Origin: a bacterium
Lineage (GTDB): Bacteria; Zhuqueibacterota; Zhuqueibacteria; Residuimicrobiales; Residuimicrobiaceae
Assembly: GCA_012523655.1 (NCBI GenBank)
Contig: JAAYTV010000616.1
Span: 1-7,431, forward strand
Length of the DNA stretch: 7,431 bases
Direction of reading: 5' to 3'
Under the pieces are notes generated by a model that was given only the letters and a program-made list of their open reading frames with translations, ran no database searches and had not been told where the DNA came from. Shown in pieces: positions 1 through 5,934 of this stretch (position 1 is the first letter of the stretch; every line of letters starts with the position of its first letter). Position numbers and translations under genes: made by a program.

Positions 1-342
1 GAGTACCTGGTATATGGCCGTATGATGCGGCCTGCTCGCGTCGAGCAGATAGGCGTCATGGAATGGGAAAATAAAGGCAGGCGGCAGGCGGTTCCCGCTG
101 TATTTCACAGCGCCTGGCATAATCCACAAGGCCGATTTGCCCTGACGCTGGCAAACTGGACGGAAGATCATCAAACGGCCCGCATCCATGATCAGCGATT
201 GACGAAACGAGTACGGGAAATCACTTCCGGCAGGGAGATGACGGAGAATCTTCGCGAGTTGGCTGGCGGCGAACTAACGGTTGACCTGCCGCCCTTGTCG
301 ATCGCTTTAATCGAAAATACAGGAAATCCGGAGGAACGATGA
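1..342 (+). CDS. C-terminal end of a probable glycoside hydrolase-like protein (DUF6259-like), 5' truncated by the window
   Basis: The frame is open from the first base (EYLVYGRMMRP...) to a TGA at 340-342, so this is the last 113 residues of a longer protein. The opening YLVYGRMMRP motif resembles the end of the catalytic region in large carbohydrate-active proteins of the DUF6259/alpha-galactosidase-like type. It is followed by a small beta-rich tail (FALTLANWTEDHQTARI ... ELTVDLPPLSIALIEN), as expected for the C-terminal beta-sandwich that closes TIM-barrel glycosidases. No catalytic residues are in view. The stop overlaps the ATG of the SGNH hydrolase gene (ATGA), so the two are translationally coupled and probably act on the same substrate. 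The family assignment rests on a short segment and is tentative; coding status is firm. Confidence 0.6.
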   Translation, partial: EYLVYGRMMRPARVEQIGVMEWENKGRRQAVPAVFHSAWHNPQGRFALTLANWTEDHQTARIHDQRLTKRVREITSGREMTENLRELAGGELTVDLPPLSIALIENTGNPEER

Positions 343-977
343 AGCAGATGTTTGGCCGCGGGCAGACGGTATTATTTTTAGGCGACAGCATAACGGATTG
401 CGGCAGAAATCGTGAAGAGGTCGCCTCACTCGGCACAGGCTATCCGGCTAAAGTGGCGCACATCCATCACGCGCTGTATGCAGATAACCAGGTCAGGTTC
501 ATCAACAAGGGCCTATCCGGCGCACGGATCTCTGATCTGATCTCGATGAATACCACCGATATTTTAGAGATCGCACCGGATTTTATTTCCATTCTGGTCG
601 GAATTAACGATGTTTGGCGCCGCTATGACGCCAACACTCCGCGGCCGGTCCGGGAGTTTGCCGCACACTATGCGAGTCTTCTCGAACTGATCAAGAGCAG
701 CCTTCCACAAACCACGATTCTGATCATGGAACCCTTTCTGCTGCCTACCATGCCGGATAAAGCCTGCTGGCGCGAAGATCTTGATCCCAAGATTCAGATC
801 GTACGCGAGATGGCCGCACGCTATGCGGATTATTACATACCGCTGGATGGCATGATGGCGGCAAACTGCGTGGCAAAATATCGGCCGGAAGAATTATCAG
901 CAGACGGCGTTCATCCAACAGATACCGGACACGCGCTGATCGCATCAGCGTTTCTCAAAACCCTTGACATCGTGTGA
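339..977 (+). CDS. SGNH/GDSL-family hydrolase (probable carbohydrate esterase or lipase-like esterase)
   Basis: This 212-aa protein has the full SGNH signature. Block I is FLGDSITD, with the nucleophile Ser17. Block II is the NKGLSG stretch with Gly59. Block III is GIND at 88-91, with oxyanion-hole Asn90. Block V is SADGVHPT, with the catalytic pair Asp189/His192. The length is typical of compact single-domain bacterial SGNH esterases such as carbohydrate deacetylases and rhamnogalacturonan-acetylesterase-like enzymes. No signal peptide is visible, so it is probably cytoplasmic. The ATG at 339 is supported by GGAGG at 330-334 and by the ATGA overlap with the upstream glycosidase-like gene. 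That coupling suggests it removes acyl groups from imported glycosides or oligosaccharides; this role is inferred from context, and the substrate cannot be read from the sequence. Confidence 0.9.
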   Translation: MKQMFGRGQTVLFLGDSITDCGRNREEVASLGTGYPAKVAHIHHALYADNQVRFINKGLSGARISDLISMNTTDILEIAPDFISILVGINDVWRRYDANTPRPVREFAAHYASLLELIKSSLPQTTILIMEPFLLPTMPDKACWREDLDPKIQIVREMAARYADYYIPLDGMMAANCVAKYRPEELSADGVHPTDTGHALIASAFLKTLDIV

Positions 978-1411
978 CGCAGCGACTGTTATCGCCGCCG
1001 CAAAGCGAGGGTCCAGCGGCCCGTTTTTATCGGAACGGCACTTTGCGGTTGCTGCCTCTACGGTGCAGACCGCTATCTTTGCTTTTCCAGTGTCCACGCG
1101 GATGATAGGGACCTCCCGTGACGTCGAACACACCAGCGTCATATAGAAATAGCGCACCGCTTTGAGGCGAGAAGGCATTGCCGATTGTCATCCGCCTCCA
1201 CGGAGATGCCCGGCTTCGGCCAAACCGCCGATTTCAAAAGATCGCATGACTGCAAAAAGCTATCGCAATTTCCGCGGCGGCCGCCGTCTCCCCGTCGGTC
1301 ACCCCTTTATGCGTGCGTCCCATCCATGGAGCGTGAATCAACGGAAGCGTGGGTGCGGAGAAAAATCCCATAAAATGATCAAAGAGCGAAAACGATGATC
1401 CGAGCGGATGC
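978..1411. other. 434-bp intergenic region without a supportable gene
   Basis: This stretch separates the SGNH gene from the 170-aa orphan gene. Plus-strand open frames are short and have low-complexity, Arg/Pro/Ser-rich translations typical of non-coding frames. A minus-strand frame (945-1178, 77 aa) reads somewhat more naturally (VRYFYMTLVCSTSREVPIIR) but runs into the end of the SGNH gene and matches no family I recognise. The region holds a compound inverted repeat at 998-1048 and a 12-bp perfect GC palindrome at 1275-1286. A TAAAAT at 1371-1376 could be a -10 element for the next gene, but I see no convincing -35 at the right distance. It may contain decayed sequence. Confidence 0.6.
998..1048. 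repeat. Compound inverted repeat downstream of the SGNH gene
   Basis: CCGCAAAG (998-1005) is the exact reverse complement of CTTTGCGG (1041-1048). Between them lies a second, smaller inverted repeat, CCGTT (1020-1024) with AACGG (1034-1038). The RNA could fold into a stem with an internal hairpin, 20 nt after the SGNH stop codon. No run of T follows on either strand, so it is not a standard intrinsic terminator. It could protect the 3' end of the glycosidase/SGNH mRNA or be chance. Confidence 0.35.
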
Positions 1412-1924
1412 ATGAATATCTTTGTGCTTGATCTCGACATCGACACGTGCGCTCGCTATCACTGCGATCAACACGTGGTCAAGATGATCCTGGAGAGCGT
1501 TCAAATCGCCTGTACAGCGCTCAATGAGAAGGGATTCCAGACGCCGTACCGGTCCACCCATAGGAAGCATCCCTGTGTTCTATGGGCAGGAAGGTCCTTT
1601 GCCAATCTGCAGTGGCTGCTGAAATTAGCGGAAGCTCTGAATCGAGAGTACCAATACAGATACCGGACCCTCGAAAATCACCGTTCCATTGCAGTGGTCG
1701 ATCAGATTCGAGAGATGCGGTTTGAATCGATCGGGCTCACCGAGTTTGCGCAAGCCATGCCTGCGTCCTACAAAGTTCCAGGAGATCCCGTACAGGCCTA
1801 CAGGAATTATTACGTGGGTGAAAAGCTGCGGTTCGCCAGATGGACGAGAAGAAGGAGGCCGGCCTGGATCGAAGCCATGGCACGCCGAGGGCCGGCTTGT
1901 TTCAACAACGAAGGCGTCGGGTAA
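1412..1924 (+). CDS. Conserved protein of unknown function (phage/bacterial MNIFVLD...HCDxHVVKM family)
   Basis: This 170-aa protein is soluble, with no signal peptide or membrane segment. It carries a string of polar and aromatic residues that look like family signatures: MNIFVLD at the start, HCDQHVVKMILES (His17, His21, Lys24), HPCVLWA (53-59), an SxxNxxWL stretch (62-69), AMPxxYK (115-121), and AYRNYYxxEKxxFAxWT (129-145). I recall the same pattern in uncharacterised proteins of bacteria and tailed phages, but no established function. The invariant-looking His, Lys, Tyr and Arg suggest an enzyme or nucleic-acid-binding protein; that is inference. The ATG at 1412 begins the typical N-terminus, with only a weak purine-rich stretch (GAGCGG, 1402-1407) as RBS. 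The gene stands alone between a 434-bp and a 154-bp gap, which would fit separate acquisition. Confidence 0.8.
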   Translation: MNIFVLDLDIDTCARYHCDQHVVKMILESVQIACTALNEKGFQTPYRSTHRKHPCVLWAGRSFANLQWLLKLAEALNREYQYRYRTLENHRSIAVVDQIREMRFESIGLTEFAQAMPASYKVPGDPVQAYRNYYVGEKLRFARWTRRRRPAWIEAMARRGPACFNNEGVG

Positions 1925-2011
1925 AAAGGAAGGCGCGCAGCCGAGGACTTTGGCTGAAGAGATTCGTCGGCGTCAACGACCGCTCACTCTTTCATCTGTG
2001 CGGGCGCTTCC

Positions 2012-2058
2012 TCGGTGCGGTGGAGAATGGATTCAGTGCACCGACCATTCTCTGCCGC
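2012..2058. repeat. Imperfect inverted repeat with an alternative pairing, between convergent genes; possible bidirectional terminator
   Basis: The left arm GCGG-TG-GAGAATGG (2017-2030) pairs with the right arm CCATTCTC-TG-CCGC (2045-2058): 12 paired positions broken by one symmetric 2-nt mismatch, around a 14-nt loop. A competing stem is possible between TCGGTGC (2012-2018) and GCACCGA (2038-2044). It sits between the stop codons of the plus-strand orphan gene (1924) and the minus-strand URO-D gene (2079), where a terminator is expected. A run of six T occurs at 2073-2078, but 14 nt beyond the stem, and there is none on the other side. It is therefore not a canonical intrinsic terminator. 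The two exclusive folds could also suit an attenuator or a protein site. Confidence 0.45.
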
Positions 2059-2078
2059 AGAGGATTCACAACTTTTTT

Positions 2079-3125
2079 CTATTTGACTGTAGGGGCGGCC
2101 TGCTGATACTCGAGAAAGGCTTCATACATCGCGATGATGTTGTCCAGAGGCGTCTCGGGCATGATGGAATGACTGGTGCCGCCGATGTAGCCGCCGTCGA
2201 AACGGCCGAACAACTCGACAAGACGACGGACTTGCCTTTTCACTTGTTGTGGAGATCCATGGATCAGCAGGCCTTGCACGTCGATGCCGCCGTAGAAGCA
2301 GAGACGACCGCCGAATTCGCGGGAAAGGAGCTGCACATCCATGGCCTGGGGCTGCACCGGATTCAACACATTCAAACCGATGTCGATGAGATCCGGAAGA
2401 ATGGCGACAACGTTGCCGCACATATGCATCCACACATGCGCCCCGCCGGAACGCACCCGGTCGAACATCCGCTGGTAGGATGGCTTGTAGAACTTGCGCC
2501 AAACGTCGGGATGGATCAGAAGCCCTTTTTGGCTGCCCCAGTCGTCCGAGAAAAAAATGCCGTCGGCGCCGCGCTTGAGCCACTCGTCGATGATCGCCAG
2601 GTTGTACTCGACGATGCGGTCGCGCAGCGAACAGAACGACCTTTCGTCCACATAGGGATCCAGGAGCAGGTTTTCGAAACCGCGCAGCATCCACAGCCGC
2701 TCAAAGAGGGTGAACCAGACGGCGGCCTGCACGTAGCGCTGCTTGCGGTCCTTGAGGATTTCATCGATTCCGGAGAACCGGCCGGGGTGGTGCGCGTCCG
2801 GAATCAGTGAATCCGTAAACGCTTCATAACCCTCGTTCAACGGATAGGACTCGGTTTTGGCGCCATAGCCGTCGTCCACCCAGCCGGTCTGCCATTCGTC
2901 GGTCCAACGGGTGATGCGGTCCTCAGTGACCGGTTCAACGGCATTGCGGGCAGCGTTCAGCCAGCGCAGCAGGTCATCGGGAAAGCCGGCTTGCAGTTCG
3001 GCAATTCTTTCACGTTTGCCCGGGTCTTTTTCCTGCAGCCAGTCGAGATCCACGACGATATCGACCGGAACGTAATCCGGCTTCCTGAACTCGATCGCAC
3101 GCGAATAGGTCTCTTTTCCGGTCAT
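2079..3125 (-). CDS. Uroporphyrinogen decarboxylase (URO-D) superfamily protein, probable methyltransferase-type
   Basis: This 348-aa protein has the length and layout of URO-D-fold proteins in the MtaA/MtbA/CmuA group, not of haem-pathway HemE: the N-terminal substrate-binding motif of HemE is absent. Visible marks are an N-terminal RAIEFRKPDYVPVD, an acidic FFSDDWGSQKG loop (191-201), HMCGN at 234-238 giving an HxC zinc-ligand pair (His234, Cys236), GGIDVQ (279-284), and a C-terminal SHSIMPETPLDNI (318-330) leading into the final helix. In the methyltransferases the third zinc ligand is a Cys in that last motif; here the stretch reads Ser-His-Ser. By family the protein may move methyl groups between a substrate and a corrinoid or other carrier, but the substrate is unknown and a non-methyltransferase role is possible. 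It is the last gene of the minus-strand cluster, 86 bp after the Ldh_2 gene. A purine-rich AAAGAAAGAG lies about 11 nt before the ATG. Confidence 0.85.
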   Translation of the reverse strand: MTGKETYSRAIEFRKPDYVPVDIVVDLDWLQEKDPGKRERIAELQAGFPDDLLRWLNAARNAVEPVTEDRITRWTDEWQTGWVDDGYGAKTESYPLNEGYEAFTDSLIPDAHHPGRFSGIDEILKDRKQRYVQAAVWFTLFERLWMLRGFENLLLDPYVDERSFCSLRDRIVEYNLAIIDEWLKRGADGIFFSDDWGSQKGLLIHPDVWRKFYKPSYQRMFDRVRSGGAHVWMHMCGNVVAILPDLIDIGLNVLNPVQPQAMDVQLLSREFGGRLCFYGGIDVQGLLIHGSPQQVKRQVRRLVELFGRFDGGYIGGTSHSIMPETPLDNIIAMYEAFLEYQQAAPTVK

Positions 3126-3211
3126 GAAATCAGGCTCTTTCTTTTACCTACAGCGGGTGATCTTGATCGTCCGACCAAATCGGCTGCGCCGCCATTCCCA
3201 ACGTCCTCTCT

Positions 3212-4309
3212 CTAAAAGGGCAGGCTCATTTTGAGCCCCAGCTCTTCGTTCAGCTGTTTCATCATCTTTTGCAGCTCCGCATTGAGCGGCACCCCGGTTC
3301 GCGGAATGGTCTGTTCCTTCAGAAACTCTTTCTCTCCTGCTGTATAGATGCGCTCCCGGCCGGGCAATTTGGCCGATGCTCTCATCTCACGCACCAGGCC
3401 GCCGGTGATCTTTTTGAACTCTTGGACATCGACGAAATGGGCGATATCCATGGCCAGGAAAAAATGACCCAGGCGATGCGGAATATTTTTGCCGGTCTCA
3501 TCCACTCCGGATACGCCCCAACAAAAGGGGCCGGCGCTGAACGCAGCGGACAGGATCTCCACCATCATAGCCAGTCCATAGCCCTTGTAGCCGGCATGTG
3601 TTTCCCCCAGACCGCCCAGAGGCAACAGCGAGGCGGCCTTTTGGCCGAACATTTTCAGCAACTGCGGCGCGTCGACAACATCCCGACCGGCCCGGTCCAC
3701 GGCCAGTCCCGGCGGCACCGGCTTGGCCTCGCGGTCCAGCACCTCGATTTTTCCGCGCTGCACGATGGAGGTGGCCATATCCAGAACGAAGGGACAGGCC
3801 TCGTCCGTGGGCACGGCAAAGGCGATGGGATTGGTGCCGAGCATGGGATCGCAGCCAAAGGTGGGCGCAATCGAGGGGCGCGCATTGGTGACGGCCAACC
3901 CCGCCATGTCCTCGGCCGCCGCCATCAACGGATAGTATCCGGCGATGCCGAAATGGCTGCTGTTGGCGACCGACACAGCTGCCACGCCGGTCTGCCTGGC
4001 TTTTTCCATAGCCAGCTTCATGGCGTGGAAAGAGATGACATGGCCCATGCCGTTGCGGCCGTCGATAAGCGCAGAGCTCGCTGACTCGCGCACAATCTCC
4101 CAGCGGGTGACCGGTTCGATGATCCCGGTACGAATGCGATCGATGTACATTTTAAGCCGGCCGATGCCGTGCGACTCGATGCCGCGCAGATCGGAGCGGA
4201 TGAGCACATCGACGATGATCGCCACATCCGCTTCCGGCACCCCCACGCTGCGAAAGCAGGCGGACATGAACTGCTTCAGGGATTCTACGGAGATGGTCTT
4301 TTCAGCCAT
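3212..4309 (-). CDS. Ldh_2-family NAD(P)-dependent dehydrogenase (malate/L-lactate/ureidoglycolate/sulfolactate type)
   Basis: This 365-aa protein is close to the usual length of the AllD/ComC/YlbC (Ldh_2) family, which oxidises or reduces 2-hydroxy/2-keto acids with NAD(P) through a fold unrelated to classical lactate dehydrogenase. Seen in order: DLRGIESHGIGRLKMY (40-55), a hallmark N-terminal motif; NSSHFGIAGYY (116-126) with the likely catalytic His119; GTNPIAFAVP (158-167); LDMATS (176-181); and GYKGYGLAMMVEILS (240-254). All are intact, so it is probably an active cytoplasmic enzyme. The exact substrate cannot be told from motifs. It lies 60 bp after the SWIM gene and 86 bp before the URO-D gene on the same strand. 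A shared pathway with URO-D is plausible but inferred. The ATG at 4309 gives the expected N-terminus; the RBS (AAAGCGAG) is weak. Confidence 0.92.
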   Translation of the reverse strand: MAEKTISVESLKQFMSACFRSVGVPEADVAIIVDVLIRSDLRGIESHGIGRLKMYIDRIRTGIIEPVTRWEIVRESASSALIDGRNGMGHVISFHAMKLAMEKARQTGVAAVSVANSSHFGIAGYYPLMAAAEDMAGLAVTNARPSIAPTFGCDPMLGTNPIAFAVPTDEACPFVLDMATSIVQRGKIEVLDREAKPVPPGLAVDRAGRDVVDAPQLLKMFGQKAASLLPLGGLGETHAGYKGYGLAMMVEILSAAFSAGPFCWGVSGVDETGKNIPHRLGHFFLAMDIAHFVDVQEFKKITGGLVREMRASAKLPGRERIYTAGEKEFLKEQTIPRTGVPLNAELQKMMKQLNEELGLKMSLPF

Positions 4310-4369
4310 GGGTTTCTCGCTTTCGAATAGGTCACAGGAAGGGTGATGGGCGGCAGTCGACGATTCAGC

Positions 4370-5167
4370 TCATTTCACTTTCTTGCGCAGATCTTCCAGG
4401 GTCACGCCTTCGGCGGCGGCGGATTCGTGTTCCAGGATCTCGTCGACCTCCTCTTGGATCTCGTCGATATAATTGTCCAGATTCGGATCATTCAGAGCGA
4501 TCTCTTCATAATCATCGGCCAGTTCGGCGATAAAATTTTCGCGGAACGGCGCCGTGATCTGAGCGCGATCCACCAGCGCCAGAGTGCGATGGATGATCTC
4601 AAAATAGATGACGCGGCTGTTTCGCCACTGGCCGGTGTTGCGGTACAGCTTGGCGCGGGCGAAAAGGATTTGACAGGCGTCGATGATCTGTTGCGGTTTG
4701 ATCTTGTGGGAATGGGGAAAATCAAAAATGTCCGCCACTTCTTCGCGGATGGCGGTGAGCTCGTCGGCATCGGCCGGCTGAATGAAAAAAAGCGACAGTT
4801 CCGGAAACACTTCGATCAGGTTGATCAGCACATCCACCAGGTTGTTTTTATCCTGGCTGCGGATGGCCTTGCGCAGATCTTGCTGACTGATGAAGGTCTG
4901 TGGTTCGTTCAGCCAGCACAATAAAAGCGCCACCTGATGTTCGCACCGGCCGCTGCCGGCCGGACAGGTGCAGCGGCCGAAGAGCTTTTCGCCCTCCACG
5001 ACCACCTCGACGCGATACTTGTCCTTGCCCTTGACAATGGCTTGCAGACCATAGGAGGACTGAAAGCGATGCCGGACCAGACCGTTGTCGTAGATCTGCT
5101 CCCCCACGTGGTAAAGGCCGGCGTCGGCGTAGGTTTTTACATCCAGTGGCGTGATTCTTGATGGCAT
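4370..5167 (-). CDS. SWIM zinc-finger domain protein
   Basis: This 265-aa protein carries a SWIM-type zinc finger, CxCx6CxH, made of Cys66, Cys68, Cys75 and His77 (CTCPAGSGRCEH). It is preceded by a beta-rich segment (residues 10-64, including YRVEVVVEGEKLFGR) in the usual layout for this motif. SWIM domains bind DNA or proteins and often occur as a separate subunit next to helicases or ATPases; none is nearby here. The remaining 190 residues look alpha-helical and turn strongly acidic near the end (DDYEEIALNDPNLDNYIDEI), suggesting a protein-interaction surface. It starts 46 bp after the two-TM membrane protein gene, with a good GGAGG at 5177-5181 nine nt before the ATG, so the two are probably co-transcribed. 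The zinc finger is firm; the biological role is unknown. Confidence 0.85.
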   Translation of the reverse strand: MPSRITPLDVKTYADAGLYHVGEQIYDNGLVRHRFQSSYGLQAIVKGKDKYRVEVVVEGEKLFGRCTCPAGSGRCEHQVALLLCWLNEPQTFISQQDLRKAIRSQDKNNLVDVLINLIEVFPELSLFFIQPADADELTAIREEVADIFDFPHSHKIKPQQIIDACQILFARAKLYRNTGQWRNSRVIYFEIIHRTLALVDRAQITAPFRENFIAELADDYEEIALNDPNLDNYIDEIQEEVDEILEHESAAAEGVTLEDLRKKVK

Positions 5168-5176
5168 GACGAACGT

Positions 5177-5181
5177 CCTCC
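5177..5181 (-). promoter_or_regulatory. Ribosome binding site of the SWIM gene
   Basis: GGAGG on the minus strand, nine nt before the ATG at 5167. It fixes that start and shows independent ribosome entry despite the short spacer to the preceding gene. Confidence 0.7.
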
Positions 5182-5213
5182 GCTATTCATTCGGCGGCCC
5201 CAAGAGGGACGAC

Positions 5214-5819
5214 TCACCCCTTTACAGTGGACACCCTCTTGATCTCGCGTATTTTTTGCAGGATCAGTTTGAGGGTTTCACGATCCTGGTTGTCCCCGGT
5301 GGATTTTTTGGACAGCGGCGCCGCCGATTCCTGAGAAACGAAGGCGACCGGCGCCACCCCGACCTCGACCTCTTCGAGATTCTTTTTCAACACCAGCACC
5401 AGGGCGCCGTCCTTTTCACGGGCCTCCTTGATCTCCTCCCAGGTCAGATGCTCAAAGCGCGCGCCCAAAGGTTTGTCCACGCTCCCCCATTGTTCCGCCA
5501 GCGGCGCGTAGCCGATCAGCGGCCGCACAGAGACGAACGCCTTTTCATAGATGCGATATTCGGATCCGCTGACCGCATAGATAAAATAGGAATTGAGAAT
5601 GCCTCCCACCAGGGTGAGCAGAAAGGCCAGCCGGCTGAGCGGTTTGGCCGCGCCGTGCAGGCCCAGGGCCGCGCAGAGGATGCTGAAGCAAATACCCATG
5701 ATAAACGCGGCCAACAGCCAGGAAAACGCTTTGCTGATCAAACGCCCGCTGTCCCTGTGGCGCCAACGTAACAGAACGCGTCCAAAATCAGGGCGATCGG
5801 ATTTATGCCATTGTCTCAT
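5214..5819 (-). CDS. Membrane protein with two transmembrane helices and a possible PH-like cytoplasmic domain
   Basis: I do not recognise a named family for this 201-aa protein. A basic N-terminus (residues 1-30) leads into two hydrophobic segments at about 31-53 and 62-83, forming a helical hairpin. A mixed strand/helix segment follows (EYRIYEKAFVSVRPLIGYAPL ... FEHLTWEEIKEAREKDGALVLVLKK, 87-146), whose pattern recalls bacterial PH-like (bPH) or YcxB-like domains that follow two TM helices. The tail is polar and ends in a basic helix (ETLKLILQKIREIKRV). Topology is probably N-in, with both ends in the cytoplasm. It is the first gene after the probable promoter at 5897-5926 and has AAGGAG at 5830-5835, 10 nt before the ATG. 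Its position directly upstream of the SWIM gene suggests a functional pair, but this is inference. Confidence 0.75.
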   Translation of the reverse strand: MRQWHKSDRPDFGRVLLRWRHRDSGRLISKAFSWLLAAFIMGICFSILCAALGLHGAAKPLSRLAFLLTLVGGILNSYFIYAVSGSEYRIYEKAFVSVRPLIGYAPLAEQWGSVDKPLGARFEHLTWEEIKEAREKDGALVLVLKKNLEEVEVGVAPVAFVSQESAAPLSKKSTGDNQDRETLKLILQKIREIKRVSTVKG

Positions 5820-5850
5820 CTACCGCCTGCTCCTTCGCAATATAAAACCA

Positions 5851-5862
5851 GGTTCTGGAACC
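5851..5862. repeat. Short palindrome GGTTCTGGAACC in the 5' leader
   Basis: GGTTC-TG-GAACC is a 5-bp-arm inverted repeat lying between the probable promoter and the AAGGAG site of the membrane-protein gene. On the minus strand it is followed by TGGTTTTA. It could be a repressor half-site pair or a weak leader hairpin. It is short enough to be chance. Confidence 0.25.
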
Positions 5863-5896
5863 CCGGCCGATCCACCCGCGCGCGATTCCGTTTGCC

Positions 5897-5926
5897 AATA
5901 TACAAAAAATGTAGGAAAAGTATCAA
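5897..5926 (-). promoter_or_regulatory. Probable sigma70-type promoter for the four-gene minus-strand cluster
   Basis: On the minus strand TTGATA (5926-5921) and TATATT (5902-5897) are separated by 18 bp that include a T-rich tract. Both hexamers are close to the TTGACA/TATAAT consensus. The gap from 5820 to 5934 is the only one above 100 bp inside the minus-strand gene run and separates the GWxTD gene from the membrane-protein gene. Transcription would begin around 5890, about 70 nt before the ATG. If the organism uses a Bacteroidota-like -33/-7 pattern, this call would weaken. Confidence 0.5.
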
Positions 5927-5934
5927 GTTAAATT

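Noticed and set aside
1275..1286. 12-bp perfect palindrome CGGCGGCCGCCG
   Set aside because: It is GC-only, without a loop or neighbouring site; expected by chance in a GC-rich spacer.
1689..2810. A 373-aa plus-strand open frame across the end of the orphan gene and antisense to the URO-D gene
   Set aside because: It overlaps two well-supported genes in other frames. Its translation is low in hydrophobic patterning and matches the antisense reading of the URO-D protein.
3269..4084. A 271-aa plus-strand open frame antisense to the dehydrogenase
   Set aside because: It is a His/Gly/Gln/Arg-rich antisense shadow; the minus-strand Ldh_2 protein has all family motifs.
4343..4924. A 193-aa plus-strand open frame with apparently repetitive VDLLLDLVDIIVQ
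   Set aside because: It is the antisense of the acidic helical part of the SWIM protein, whose repeated GAT/GAG codons read as Ile/Leu/Val-rich sequence on the other strand.
5841..5866. Possible intrinsic terminator for the GWxTD gene (GGTTCCAGAACC then TGGTTTTA on the minus strand)
   Set aside because: The stem is only 5 bp, the U-tract only four, and it lies downstream of the better-supported promoter in the leader of the next gene.
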